Shown here: one piece after another, positions 46,253-55,102 of the stretch
Position numbering within the stretch: position 1 is the first letter of the stretch
How the letters are laid out: each line of letters opens with the position of its first letter
DNA from: Palleronia rufa
GTDB lineage: Bacteria > Pseudomonadota > Alphaproteobacteria > Rhodobacterales > Rhodobacteraceae
Assembly (NCBI RefSeq): GCF_000743715.1
Contig: NZ_JQEY01000009.1
Coordinates: forward strand, 17,023-81,022
Reading direction: 5' to 3'
Length of the DNA: 64,000 bases
Notes under the pieces: model-generated
Told to the model about the DNA's origin: nothing
The model's database searches: none
What the model saw: the letters and a program-made list of their open reading frames with translations, nothing else
Translations under genes and position numbers: made by a program

Positions 46253-48013
46253 ATGCCCCGCGACGATACCCACCGTGCCTTTCTCGGCGTCGAGCACTCC
46301 CTGACCGGGCGCTCCTGGCGCGGACCCGGCGCGGCAGAGGACCGTCTGGCAGAGGCCATGTGCCAGCGGACCGGCCTGCCGGATCCGGTCGCCCGCGTTC
46401 TGTGTCGCGCCGGCGTGCCCCCCCAGGACGCCGCCGCCTACCTTGCGCCGTCGATCCGGGACCTGCTGCCCGACCCGCTCGGCCTGCGCGACATGGGCCG
46501 CGCCTCCGACCGGCTCATCGCCGCGCTGGACGGATCCCAGCGGATCGCGGTCTTCGGGGATTACGACGTGGACGGCGGCGCGTCCGCCGCGCTGCTCATC
46601 ACCTGGCTGCGCGATATGGGCCGGCCCGCGACGCTGTACATCCCCGACCGCATCGATGAGGGCTATGGCCCGAACGAGGACGCGATGGCCGCCCTGGCCC
46701 GCGATCACGACCTGATCCTCTGCGTCGATTGCGGCACGCTGTCCCACGGCCCCATCGCGGCGGCCCGGGGGGCGGACGTCGTGGTGCTCGACCACCATCT
46801 CGGTGCGGAAACCCTGCCCGACGCGGTGGCCGTGGTGAACCCCAACCGCCAGGACGAGAGCGGTGAGCTGTCGCATCTCTGCGCCGCCGCCGTGGTGTTT
46901 CTGCTGCTGGTCGAAACCAATCGCCGGCTGCGCGCGCGCGGCACGACCGGACCCGACCTGATGGCGATGCTCGATCTCGTGGCGCTGGCCACCGTGGCCG
47001 ATGTGGCGCCCCTGGTGGGGGTGAACCGGGCGCTGGTCCGGCGCGGTCTGGACGTCATGCGCCACCGCGCACGGCCGGGTCTGGCGGCCCTTGGCGACAT
47101 CGCCAGGCTCGACGTGCCGCCGGCCGCCTATCATCTGGGCTATGTGCTCGGCCCGCGCATCAATGCCGGCGGTCGGATCGGTCAGGCCGACCTGGGGGCG
47201 CGGCTCCTCTCGACCGACTGTCCGCACGAATCCGCCGCCCTGGCCGAACGGCTCGACCGCCTGAACACAGAGCGCCGCAGCATCGAACAGGCGGTCCGCG
47301 ACGCCGCCCTCGCCCAGGCAGAGGAACGGGGTGTCGACGGTCCGCTGGTCTGGGCGGCAGGAGAGGGCTGGCACCCCGGCGTGGTCGGCATCGTTGCCGC
47401 CCGGCTCAAGGAGGCGACGGGCCGGCCGGCGGTGGTCATCGGGCTGGAGAACGGTATCGGCAAGGGCTCTGCGCGGTCGATCGCGGGCGTGGACCTGGGG
47501 GCCGCGGTACAGCGCCTGGCCCGCGAAGGCCTTCTGATCAAGGGCGGCGGACATCGCATGGCCGCGGGCCTCACCGTCGAGGCCGGGCGGCTTGAGGACG
47601 CCATGGCGCGCCTTGGCGACTTGCTCTCCCGTCAGGGCGCGGGCCGGGAAGGACCGCGCGCGCTCGACCTGGCGGGGCTGCTGATGCCCGGCGGCGCGAC
47701 GCCGGAGCTGATCGCCCAGATCGACGGCGCAGGCCCGTTCGGGATGGGCGCCCCCGCCCCCCGCTTCGCCTTCGCCGACATGCGCATCGCCGCCGCCCGC
47801 CGGGTCGGCGAGAGCCACCTCAAGATCGCCTTCACCGACGGGATCGGCCCGAAGCTCGACGCCATCGCCTTCGGCGCCTTCGACACCGGCCTGGGCCCGG
47901 CGCTGTTGTCCCACGCCGGTGCGCGGTTCCATCTGGTCGGGCGACTGGAACTGAACCACTGGCAGGGCCGCGCCCGTCCGCAACTGCGGCTGGAAGACGC
48001 GGCCCCCGCCTGA
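46253..48013 (+). CDS. recJ: Single-stranded-DNA-specific exonuclease RecJ
   Basis: A 586-residue 5'-3' exonuclease of recombination and repair. The DHH phosphoesterase motifs are visible: IAVFGDYDVDGGASAALL (motif I), ILCVDCGTLSHGP (II), VVVLDHHLGAETLP (III, the DHH), and LVALATVADVAPL (IV). The DHHA1 domain motif is IKGGGHRMAAGLTVE. Compared with E. coli motif II (VDNG/VDCG) it is intact. Start choice is uncertain: 46253 is favoured by N-terminal similarity (FLGVEHSLTGRSW), with in-frame ATGs at 46217 and 46235. Confidence 0.92.
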   Translation: MPRDDTHRAFLGVEHSLTGRSWRGPGAAEDRLAEAMCQRTGLPDPVARVLCRAGVPPQDAAAYLAPSIRDLLPDPLGLRDMGRASDRLIAALDGSQRIAVFGDYDVDGGASAALLITWLRDMGRPATLYIPDRIDEGYGPNEDAMAALARDHDLILCVDCGTLSHGPIAAARGADVVVLDHHLGAETLPDAVAVVNPNRQDESGELSHLCAAAVVFLLLVETNRRLRARGTTGPDLMAMLDLVALATVADVAPLVGVNRALVRRGLDVMRHRARPGLAALGDIARLDVPPAAYHLGYVLGPRINAGGRIGQADLGARLLSTDCPHESAALAERLDRLNTERRSIEQAVRDAALAQAEERGVDGPLVWAAGEGWHPGVVGIVAARLKEATGRPAVVIGLENGIGKGSARSIAGVDLGAAVQRLAREGLLIKGGGHRMAAGLTVEAGRLEDAMARLGDLLSRQGAGREGPRALDLAGLLMPGGATPELIAQIDGAGPFGMGAPAPRFAFADMRIAAARRVGESHLKIAFTDGIGPKLDAIAFGAFDTGLGPALLSHAGARFHLVGRLELNHWQGRARPQLRLEDAAPA

Positions 48014-48093
48014 ACGCCGCATCCCGACGCGCGCCGCGAAATCCCCCTTGCGCCGCCGGGCCAGTTTTCCTAAACACCGCCCACGCCAGCGAT

Positions 48094-48168
48094 GGCCCGT
48101 TCGTCTATCGGTTAGGACGCCAGGTTTTCAACCTGGAAAGAGGGGTTCGATTCCCCTACGGGCTGCCA
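48094..48168 (+). tRNA. tRNA-Glu (TTC)
   Basis: 75 bases starting GGCCCGTTCGTCTATCGG, with anticodon stem CCAGG/CCTGG, anticodon TTC and T-arm GGGGTTCGATTCCCC. CCA is encoded. The DNA after it belongs to a mosaic of mobile genes, which fits the use of this tRNA 3' end as an integration target. Confidence 0.95.
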
Positions 48169-48550
48169 TTTTCTCCCCTTAAGATGCTGATATTAAACAG
48201 AAAAATGGCCTCGCCGCTTATCTGTCCCACCATAAATCCCATCAGTGGGATTCGGTTGTGAGGCGGGATTTGATGGGACGGGAAGACCCGGAACGGGCGC
48301 CCGGCAAGCCAACTGCCGAGGGTTGGTGAGGGATCATCGACCGCAGCGCAGCGACAGAACGAGGTCTCGTTTTCGGCCGCGTGGTCGATTCGAGCAGCTG
48401 TGTGACCGCTAGCCCGCTTCTGCGCCGTCACTTATTGGGACCGCGTCATCAGTCGCCTTGACAGAACATTCAAGGCTCAGTGGTCTCCCGTTCAAGAACC
48501 TTGCTGGTCCTGGCGCAGCGACATAGCCGTCGAGATGTGGCGGACAATGA
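48169..48550. other. Gene-free interval with inverted repeats after tRNA-Glu
   Basis: No coding frame is convincing. A perfect small palindrome ATCCCATCAGTGGGAT lies at 48236-48251, inside a larger imperfect inverted repeat (GTCCCA at 48224 to TGGGAC ending at 48279). A 7-bp hairpin GCCTTGA/TCAAGGC (48455-48476) could end the minus-strand AIPR transcript. Given its position beside a tRNA gene, the first structure could be part of an attachment region, but no direct repeat of the tRNA 3' end was found in this window. Confidence 0.45.
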
Positions 48551-49656
48551 TCAATGTTCGACCTCAAAACCTTGATCTTTCATCCTCTGCAACACGTCCA
48601 TGGCATGCTTGGCTTGGAAATCCGACGGGACCCTGCGCGGCATCGACATGCATATCTGCAATATCTGCAGGTCCTTGGGTGACAGCTTCCTTTCAGCCTT
48701 CCCCCAGTCCATCACCTTGGCCCAGAATTCGCCCCCCAGGTTGACCACTTCGGTCTGGGCGTTGATGCCTTCGGTCAACGCCTTCTTTGCCTTCGCGTCC
48801 CGCGCCGCGGTTCGCACGGACTCCACCGGCGTCAGGCAACTGGCGAAGTCGTCATCGTAGTCGAGCTGCCTGCTCTTCAAGCCGTTCCAACACGCCTGTT
48901 GCTTTGCCCACTCGGACATGTTCCGGACCCCGGCCGGTGGGTGCGTGATGACATCGTTGGCTTCGGCCGCGGCGACGAGCAGCGCACGCAATAAGGCGTC
49001 CGAGACTGCCTGACGCCGCCAGATGGCATCGACGTCCAGCACCTGCTTGTCGCTCGTCGCGTCATGGAAGACCTTGGCCATGGCGTAGGTCACGATATTC
49101 GCGCGGTAGCCGCCTTCGTACCAAGGTTGTTTCGGCACCTCGGTTTCCAGCTTCCTGAAGATGATGGCCTTCGCGATCAGCCGCCGATACCATAGTTCGT
49201 CGTATCGTGCATCGCTCTTGGCCCAGGCCTCGCCGATCTCCTTGGCGAATTCGGCGAAGTTCTTCTGTGCACCTTTCGAAACCAAGTCAGGATGGCCAGC
49301 AGCCGAATAATCGAACTTCGCAAGGTCGGTCTTGCTGAAGAGCTGCGCCTTGGGAAACTCCAGGTCGAACTTCTTCTGCTGCGCAGGCGTCAAACGCCCG
49401 CGCGCGTTGATGAACTGACCGCGGGACCGCTCGTAGAACCACTTGCTGTCATGGCGCTCGCCTTCGCGGGCCGTGAAGATCACGCTGCGGGAGAACTGTT
49501 CGATCCGGATGTGGAACGGGTGGTTGGAGAAGAAGTCCGCCGCGTTCACCTTGTTCTGGGTGTTCGCGAACTCGGAGATCTTCGGCACGATCTCCTCCGA
49601 CCGATCGGGCGGCACCACGGTCAGCTTCATCTGGACAAAAACCTGCGAAAGCTGCT
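48551..49656 (-). pseudogene. AIPR-family abortive phage infection gene, 5' part removed
   Basis: The minus strand encodes about 368 residues of an AIPR protein, a family of RNA-targeting or regulatory abortive-infection proteins of 600-700 residues. Diagnostic blocks are ISEFANTQNKVNAADFFSNH, HDSKWFYERSRGQFINARG and FSKTDLAKFDYSAAGHPDLV. The frame runs unbroken upstream of the first ATG (49630) as QLSQVFVQMKLTVV and stops abruptly at the IS3 end at 49657, so the N-terminal half is gone. The remaining 359-residue frame could still be translated from ATG 49630 but would be non-functional. The C-terminus appears complete. Confidence 0.85.
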
Positions 49657-49719
49657 TGGACCTGTCGCGGTTTGATGCCGCTCCTTTGATAGCATTTACT
49701 GCAACAAAGGAGACGAACT

Positions 49720-49995
49720 ATGGGATTGAAACGGACGGACGAATTCCGCCAGGATGCGGTGCGTATTGCGCTGACCAGCGGGCTGACGCGCAAGCAGGTG
49801 GCTGATGATCTGGGCGTTGGAATGTCGACGCTGAACAAATGGATCACAGCGCATCGAGACACGAACGTGGTTTCACAAGAGGATTTGGACCTCGCCAAAG
49901 AGAATGAGCGGCTTCGACGTGAGATCCGGCTTCTCAGGGAGGAGAGGGAAATCCTAAAAAAGGCCACCCAGTTCTTCGCGGGCCTAAAGCAATGA
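49720..49995 (+). CDS. IS3-family transposase OrfA
   Basis: A 91-residue DNA-binding component. The helix-turn-helix is DAVRIALTSGLTRKQVADDLGVGMSTLNKWI, followed by a leucine-zipper-like tail (LAKENERLRREIRLLREEREIL). It binds the IS ends. It overlaps OrfB by four bases, and the A-AAA-AAG heptamer at 49956-49962 lets ribosomes shift to make the OrfAB transposase. Confidence 0.92.
   Translation: MGLKRTDEFRQDAVRIALTSGLTRKQVADDLGVGMSTLNKWITAHRDTNVVSQEDLDLAKENERLRREIRLLREEREILKKATQFFAGLKQ
49956..49962 (+). promoter_or_regulatory. Programmed -1 frameshift site of the IS3 element
   Basis: The heptamer A AAA AAG sits in the OrfA frame (codons CTA AAA AAG). After a one-base backward slip the OrfB frame is open and continuous to its ATG, giving the OrfAB fusion typical of IS3. 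Confidence 0.85.
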
Positions 49996-50849
49996 GATTT
50001 AGGTTTGTCGAGGAACACAGGAACCATTTCCCAGCCAACCGTTTATGCAGTGTCGTTGGCGTCAGCACACGTGGCTTGCGGGCCTTCCGTAGCCGCCCTG
50101 CCAGTCGCAGACAACGATCTGATATGGTCACGCTTGCACACATCAAAGAACAGTCCCGCCTGAGCCTTGGTAGCTACGGCAGGCCGCGAATGACCGAAGA
50201 GTTGAAGGAGATCGGCCTGGACGTCGGTCATCGCCGTGTGGGCCGTTTGATGCGCCAGAACGGCATATCTGTCGTCAGAACCCGCAAACACAAGGTGACG
50301 ACCGATAGCGATCACAAGTTCAATATCGCGCCGAACCTGCTGGATCGAGACTTCAACACTGATGCGCCCAACCAGAAGTGGGCCGGTGACATTAGCTATG
50401 TCTGGACCCGCGAAGGCTGGTTGTATCTGGCCGTAATCCTCGATCTGCATTCACGGCGTGTGATCGGCTGGGCCGTGAGCAACCGGATGAAACGCGACTT
50501 GGCGATCCGGGCGTTGAACATGGCCATAGCTTTTCGGGCGCCGCCCAAAGGCTGCATCCATCATACGGATCGCGGGTCGCAATATTGTTCACACGACTAT
50601 CAGAAGCTTTTGCGCCAGCATGGCTTCAAGGTGTCGATGAGCGGCAAGGGCAATTGCTATGACAACGCCGCTGTCGAAACCTTCTTCAAGACGATCAAGG
50701 CCGAGCTGATCTGGCGCAGGTCATGGGAAACGCGGCGGCAAGCTGAAGTGGCGATCTTTGAATACATCAATGGCTTCTACAATCCGCGTCGCCGCCACTC
50801 AGCACTGGGCTGGAAAAGCCCCGTCGCATTCGAAAGAAAAGTGGCTTAA
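49992..50849 (+). CDS. IS3-family transposase OrfB, DDE catalytic part
   Basis: A 285-residue integrase-fold protein. The catalytic triad is visible: Asp in NQKWAGDISYVWTREGWLYL, Asp in HHTDRGSQYCS and Glu in NCYDNAAVETFFKTIKAEL (DD35E). An N-terminal helical HTH_21-type segment is in SLGSYGRPRMTEELKEIG. The gene is intact and probably active as the OrfAB fusion made by frameshifting. Confidence 0.93.
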   Translation: MRFRFVEEHRNHFPANRLCSVVGVSTRGLRAFRSRPASRRQRSDMVTLAHIKEQSRLSLGSYGRPRMTEELKEIGLDVGHRRVGRLMRQNGISVVRTRKHKVTTDSDHKFNIAPNLLDRDFNTDAPNQKWAGDISYVWTREGWLYLAVILDLHSRRVIGWAVSNRMKRDLAIRALNMAIAFRAPPKGCIHHTDRGSQYCSHDYQKLLRQHGFKVSMSGKGNCYDNAAVETFFKTIKAELIWRRSWETRRQAEVAIFEYINGFYNPRRRHSALGWKSPVAFERKVA

Positions 50850-50887
50850 ACGAGCACTTGGGGCGGCACGAAATCGCGACAGGTCCA

Positions 50888-51247
50888 GCCGACATCACCT
50901 ACGCCAACAACCTCGTCCGGATCGAGACCATCCGCTCGGACGGGCGCATCGACGGGGCGGACCCGTCCATTGCCGCGCTGACCGGCTCGATCGAGGTGCG
51001 CTTCGCCGACCGGGTGCTGGTAGCCCAGGCGATCGAGGGCGAACCCTGCGAGATGGAGTTCGGCTATTCGCTGCCCTCGGGCGAGAGCCTGCTGCTGACC
51101 GTCCACGCCGTCTATCTGCCGCGCCCGCGGATCGAGATTTCCGGGCCGCAAGGCGTGCAGGCTACCTTCGACTGGCAGGCGGCGCGAGACAGTACGGTCG
51201 GCCGGATGTGCACGATCACCCTGACCAACGACCGCGAGGAATATTGA
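50888..51247 (+). pseudogene. Phage tail protein (tail tube type), 5' part removed by the IS
   Basis: The frame is open from the IS end and encodes about 119 residues: ADITYANNLVRIETIRSDGRIDG, LTGSIEVRFADRVLVAQAI, ISGPQGVQATFDWQAARDST and MCTITLTNDREEY. The last part is the typical end of a major tail-tube protein in siphovirus tails. The start codon and N-terminal part are missing; a TTG inside the IS end could start a chimeric product. It directly precedes the tail-assembly chaperone gene, the usual order. Confidence 0.7.
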
Positions 51248-51703
51248 ATGCTGACTCTCGATCTCTCGAATGACCCTCGTTGGCATGACCTCGTGCCGGG
51301 CGTGCGGGTGCAGCTGCGCCCGCTGACCACCGCGCTGATGGTGGCGACGCGCAGCGATCCCGCAGTGGAGGCGATGCCTGAGGAGGCTTCCGACGAGGAA
51401 CGCGCGGTCGCCTTCGCCAAGGCTCTCGCGCGACGGGCGGTGCTCGCCTGGGACGGCATCGGCGATGCCGACGGCAACCCCATCGACCCGAGTCCCGAGG
51501 CCGTCGACGCGCTGCTCGACGTCTGGCCGATCTTCGAAGCCTTCCAGCTGACCTATGTCTCGAAGGGTCTGCTGCTGGAACAGGAAAAAAACGTCTCCGC
51601 GCTTTCGCCGAATGGTCCTTCGGCGGGGGCGATCGCTACTGCCAAGCCTGCGCACCCTACGAGGGCCGCGAGCAAGCCTGCCCGGACTGCCCGGCGCGGC
51701 TGA
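51248..51703 (+). CDS. Phage tail-assembly chaperone, short (G-type) product
   Basis: A 151-residue protein that starts immediately after the previous stop. The folded part ends near VSKGLLLEQEKNVSAL, and the C-terminal tail is a low-complexity Ala/Pro/Thr/Arg stretch that looks like out-of-frame reading. In lambda-like tails the chaperone gene lies just before the tape measure gene and makes a G protein and a longer GT protein by frameshifting. Both features are present here. Confidence 0.75.
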   Translation: MLTLDLSNDPRWHDLVPGVRVQLRPLTTALMVATRSDPAVEAMPEEASDEERAVAFAKALARRAVLAWDGIGDADGNPIDPSPEAVDALLDVWPIFEAFQLTYVSKGLLLEQEKNVSALSPNGPSAGAIATAKPAHPTRAASKPARTARRG

Positions 51704-51945
51704 ACCGGCCGGAAACTCCGGAGGGTTGGCAGGTCTGGGACCTGGTCGGCCGCCTCGGCGGGCAGCTGCGTGTCCTTCCCGGCGCAGTGATCGGCTGGGA
51801 CATGTCGGCGACGCTCGCGCTCGGTGACGCGCTCGGGGTCTCGCCCCTCGCCATGGCCGAACTGCTGCCCGTCATCGAGGCGGTGATGGTCCGGAAGCTG
51901 AACGAGGAACTGAGTGCGAATGGCGGCCCGGGTTTCAGGCCGTGA
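51248..51945 (+). CDS. Tail-assembly chaperone, long (GT-type) frameshift product with zinc ribbon
   Basis: A -1 shift at 51586-51592 moves ribosomes into a frame that stays open to TGA at 51943-51945 and adds about 118 residues. The added part contains a zinc-ribbon motif (YCQACAPYEGREQACPDCPA, two CxxC pairs) and a helical end (GDALGVSPLAMAELLPVIEAVM). No ATG or GTG is available in that frame between the slip site and the zinc ribbon, so separate translation is unlikely. By analogy with lambda gpGT, the long form recruits the tail tube to the tape measure. Confidence 0.72.
51586..51592 (+). promoter_or_regulatory. -1 programmed frameshift heptamer in the tail chaperone gene
   Basis: The sequence A AAA AAC sits in the chaperone frame (GAA AAA AAC), the best-known type of -1 slippery heptamer. 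It lies within a run of seven A. The -1 frame downstream is open. Confidence 0.85.
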
Positions 51946-52315
51946 TCTTCTCGATCAGGGTGACGCCGGGCAGACCTTCGAAATGCGCGTCACAGGTCAG
52001 AAGCGTCGCGCCCTGCGCGCAGGCGGTCGCGAAGATGATGGCGTCGGCGGTCGCAAGCTTGTGCTCCCGGCAGGCCTCTGCCGCCGCCAGCGCGATCTCG
52101 GTGTCGAGCGGCACCACATGGCAGACCTGCGTGAAGGCGATCACCTGATCGGCCTTGTCCTCGCCGACCTCGCGGGTCAGCCATTTTGCCAGCTCCAGCT
52201 GGACCATGGTCGGGACGAGCCACGCGGCCTGGTCGGGCAGATGTTTGGACAGCTTCTCGCCGCTCGGCGAGCCGATGAGCCACTCGATCCACGCCGACGT
52301 GTCGACGAGGATCAT
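51935..52315 (-). CDS. vapC: VapC-type PIN-domain toxin
   Basis: A 126-residue PIN nuclease. ILVDTSAWIEWL gives the first catalytic Asp, VQLELAKWL the Glu, and ATADAIIFATA with LLTCDAHFEGL the remaining acidic residues. Such toxins cut tRNA or rRNA. It overlaps the antitoxin gene by one base (TGATG). Its 3' end overlaps the long form of the phage tail chaperone by eleven bases on the other strand. Confidence 0.9.
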   Translation of the reverse strand: MILVDTSAWIEWLIGSPSGEKLSKHLPDQAAWLVPTMVQLELAKWLTREVGEDKADQVIAFTQVCHVVPLDTEIALAAAEACREHKLATADAIIFATACAQGATLLTCDAHFEGLPGVTLIEKITA

Positions 52316-52533
52316 CAGAACCGATCCGTCCGGTCGCGATAATCGGTGGCGGACGCGCCGCGCGCGAGCCCCTTCAACGCCTCCCGCTTCGGCACCGGCA
52401 CAAGCAGGACGCCCGTGCCTTTCGGGATGAAGGCAAAGGTCAGCCCGGCTTCCCAGTGCTGCGCCGCGCGGATCGCCTTGGGAATCGAGATCTGGAACTT
52501 CGAGGACAGGGTCGCGGTCTCTGCCATGGTCAT
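52315..52533 (-). CDS. vapB: AbrB/MazE-type antitoxin of the VapBC pair
   Basis: A 72-residue protein. The swapped-hairpin DNA-binding domain is in ATLSSKFQISIPKAIRAAQHWEAG, and the C-terminal tail is the toxin-binding part (LARGASATDYRDRTDRF). The start may be 52533 (MTM) or 52527. It would repress its own promoter, which must lie in the 64 bases between it and the tape-measure gene. Confidence 0.85.
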   Translation of the reverse strand: MTMAETATLSSKFQISIPKAIRAAQHWEAGLTFAFIPKGTGVLLVPVPKREALKGLARGASATDYRDRTDRF

Positions 52534-52597
52534 ACTCTCACTTGATCGATGACTAAAACGTAAGACGTCCATGGGGCGAAAGCAAGGACTCTGACCA

Positions 52598-55102
52598 ATG
52601 GCGGAAAAACGGGTTAGCGTCCGCCTCGCGGCCGTGGGCGGACGGCAGGTGCGCGCCGAGCTGGAGGGCGTGGGCGAAGCCGGGTCGCGGGGCTTCGGAC
52701 GGCTGAGCCGCGAGATGGAAGCGGCGAACAGCCGGCTGGCGGCCTTCTCGCGACGTGTTGCGGTAGCAGCCGCCGCTGCCGTGGCCGCCGCCACCGCCGC
52801 CGGTGTGGCAATGATCCGTTCCGGTCTGCAGACTGTCGATGCGCAGGCCAAGCTCGCGCAGTCGCTCGGCACCACGGTCGCCTCGATCCAGACCCTGGAG
52901 CGCGCGGGCGAGCTGGCCGGTGTGTCGATGTCCGGCATCGAACAGGCCACCAAGGATCTGACGCGCCGTCTCAGCCAGGCGGCCGCCGGGAGCGGTCCTG
53001 CCGCTGATGCGCTGGACCGGCTCGGGCTTTCGGCCAACGAGCTGATCGCACTACCGCTGGACCAGCGCGTTGGCGCCATCAACGCGGCCATCGAGAGCTT
53101 CGTGCCCACCGCCGAACGCGCCGCCGTTGCGGGCCAGCTCTTCGGCGAGGAAGGCTCCATCGCCATGAGCCGGATCGACACCGCGACGCTGCGCCAGGCG
53201 ATGGAAGACGTGCGCGCCTTCGGTGTCGTGGTCTCCGCACAGGATGCCGACCAGATCGAGCGGACGAACGATGCCATCTCCCGGCTCGGGCTGATCTGGC
53301 GCGGCCTGTCGAACCAGCTGGCGGTTGCTGCCGCGCCTGCGTTGGAAGCCGTCGCCGACGCCATGGCGGCGGTCGCCAGCCGCACCGGGCCGCTCGGCAT
53401 CGCGATCCGCGGTCTCTTCGACAACATCGGCCGTCTGACAACCTACTTTGCGACCTTCGCCGCCTTCCTCGCAGGCCGCTGGGTGGCGGGCTTGGCCGCC
53501 GCGGCGCTCTCCGTCCGCGGCCTCGCCACAGCGCTGGTCGTGCTGCGCGGGGCGCTGATCCGCACCGGCATCGGCGCGCTGATTGTCGGTGCGGGCGAGC
53601 TTGTCTACCAGTTCACCCGTTTTGTCTCCGGCGCGGGCGGCTTCGGCGAAGCGATGTCGCTCCTGAAGGACCTCGCGGTCGAGGTCTGGGAACGCGTCAA
53701 GATGGGCGCTGCTGCGGCGGGAGCTGCGGCCACGGCGATGTTCTTCGACCTGAAGGCTGACGCAGCGTCGGGCATGCAGAGCGCCATCGAGAGCGTCGTC
53801 GGTTTCGGCAACACGGCCGCGAACACCTTTGAGGGCGCCTACGAGGCGATCAAGGCGATCTGGAGTCTCCTGCCGGCAGCCATCGGCGATCTGGCGTTCC
53901 AGGCGGCGAACAGCCTGGTCGACGGCGTCGAGGCAATGCTGAACGGCGTGGTGTCGCGCATCAACGGCTTCATTGGCGGCATCAACCAGGGGCTGGAAGC
54001 GCTCGGCTTGGAGCGGCGCATCTCGCTGGTGCCCGACCTCGACCTCGGCGAGATCGAGAACCGCTTCGAGGGCGCGGCCAGTGCGGCAACGACGGCGGCG
54101 CAGGCAGCCTTTGATCGGGCCTTCGAGGACAACCCGCTGACCGCGCCTGATCTCGGCCTGACCGAGGCGGCGAACGGGGCGCTCGAGTCCGCGAATATCT
54201 ACCGTAGCGCCGCGCGCGATCTGGCCGAGGGCGCCCGCGCGCCGCTAGCAAGCTGGCAGGCGCTGCGCGATGCCGTGCGCGGCACCGACGGTGAGGCGGA
54301 TCAGACAACCGTCCGGGGGACGGTTGTCCCGCCGAACGGTGCCGATGCGCTGACCGAAGCCACCGGAGCGGCCGAGAGATTGGAGACGGCCCTCGGCGAT
54401 GCAGGTCGAGCCGCCACCGGTACGGGTGCGGCAGCCAGAGCAGCTGCTGCTGCGGCAGCGGAGCCCGCGACCGATGCTGCCGTCACCGGTTGGCGGGCGG
54501 TCACAGCTGCGCTGTCGGATTACGCCAGCAAGGCCCGCGACATCGGTGGCGACATCGGCCAGAGCCTCGTCGGCGCCTTCCAATCGGCCGAGAACGCGGT
54601 GGGCCAGTTCGTGAAGACGGGAAAGCTGAACTTCCGCGATCTGGTCACCTCGCTGCTGGCCGATCTCGCCCAGCTCGCGGCGCGGCGGTTCATCCTCGGG
54701 CCAATCGCAGACGCGCTCTCCGGCGTCTTCTCCGGGGCGGGCGTTCGCGGGGCTTACGCGGCCCCACTGGGGCCACGGTCCCCTCTCACCTTCGCCAACG
54801 TCCTGCATTCGGGCGGGATGGTCGGCGCAGCAGGCCCGACCCGCATGGTCCCGGCCATCGCTTTTGCCGCCGCGCCCCGCATGCATGGCGGTGGCATGGC
54901 GGGGCTTCGTCACGACGAGGTGCCCGCGATCCTGCAACGCGGCGAACGGGTGCTGTCGCGGCGGGAGGCACAGAGCTACGGCGCGGGCGGCGGGGTCAAC
55001 GTCACCATCATGGCGCGCGACGCCGAAAGCTTCCGGCAGTCCCGCACACAGGTCGCGGCGGACATCGCCCGCGCCGTCTCGCTCGGGCGGAGGGGCATGT
55101 GA
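52598..55102 (+). CDS. Phage tail tape measure protein
   Basis: An 834-residue protein that sets tail length and forms the DNA channel. The N-terminal coiled region (EAANSRLAAFSRRVAVAAAAA) is followed by several hydrophobic stretches (GRWVAGLAAAALSVRGLATALVVL) and a C-terminal tail-like part with HSGGMVGAAGP and GLRHDEVPAILQRGERVLSRREAQ, which is common at the end of tape measures in alphaproteobacterial phages. Its stop overlaps the next start (TGATG). The gene seems intact. Confidence 0.9.
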   Translation: MAEKRVSVRLAAVGGRQVRAELEGVGEAGSRGFGRLSREMEAANSRLAAFSRRVAVAAAAAVAAATAAGVAMIRSGLQTVDAQAKLAQSLGTTVASIQTLERAGELAGVSMSGIEQATKDLTRRLSQAAAGSGPAADALDRLGLSANELIALPLDQRVGAINAAIESFVPTAERAAVAGQLFGEEGSIAMSRIDTATLRQAMEDVRAFGVVVSAQDADQIERTNDAISRLGLIWRGLSNQLAVAAAPALEAVADAMAAVASRTGPLGIAIRGLFDNIGRLTTYFATFAAFLAGRWVAGLAAAALSVRGLATALVVLRGALIRTGIGALIVGAGELVYQFTRFVSGAGGFGEAMSLLKDLAVEVWERVKMGAAAAGAAATAMFFDLKADAASGMQSAIESVVGFGNTAANTFEGAYEAIKAIWSLLPAAIGDLAFQAANSLVDGVEAMLNGVVSRINGFIGGINQGLEALGLERRISLVPDLDLGEIENRFEGAASAATTAAQAAFDRAFEDNPLTAPDLGLTEAANGALESANIYRSAARDLAEGARAPLASWQALRDAVRGTDGEADQTTVRGTVVPPNGADALTEATGAAERLETALGDAGRAATGTGAAARAAAAAAAEPATDAAVTGWRAVTAALSDYASKARDIGGDIGQSLVGAFQSAENAVGQFVKTGKLNFRDLVTSLLADLAQLAARRFILGPIADALSGVFSGAGVRGAYAAPLGPRSPLTFANVLHSGGMVGAAGPTRMVPAIAFAAAPRMHGGGMAGLRHDEVPAILQRGERVLSRREAQSYGAGGGVNVTIMARDAESFRQSRTQVAADIARAVSLGRRGM

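Larger units (their letters stand above)
49657..50887 (+). mobile_element. IS3-family insertion sequence, complete
   Basis: 1,231 bases with inverted ends. The left end begins TGGACCTGTCGCG and the right end, read inwards, begins the same way, with about 20 of the first 26 positions matching. Ends are TG...CA as expected for IS3. It carries two overlapping frames, OrfA and OrfB, and a frameshift signal. The flanking bases (GCT before, GCC after) do not form a clear target duplication. The left neighbour is a truncated defence gene and the right neighbour a truncated phage gene. Confidence 0.88.

Noticed and set aside
48156..48431. Minus-strand 91-codon frame after tRNA-Glu
   Set aside because: It overlaps the tRNA gene, has no ribosome binding site and no recognisable domain.
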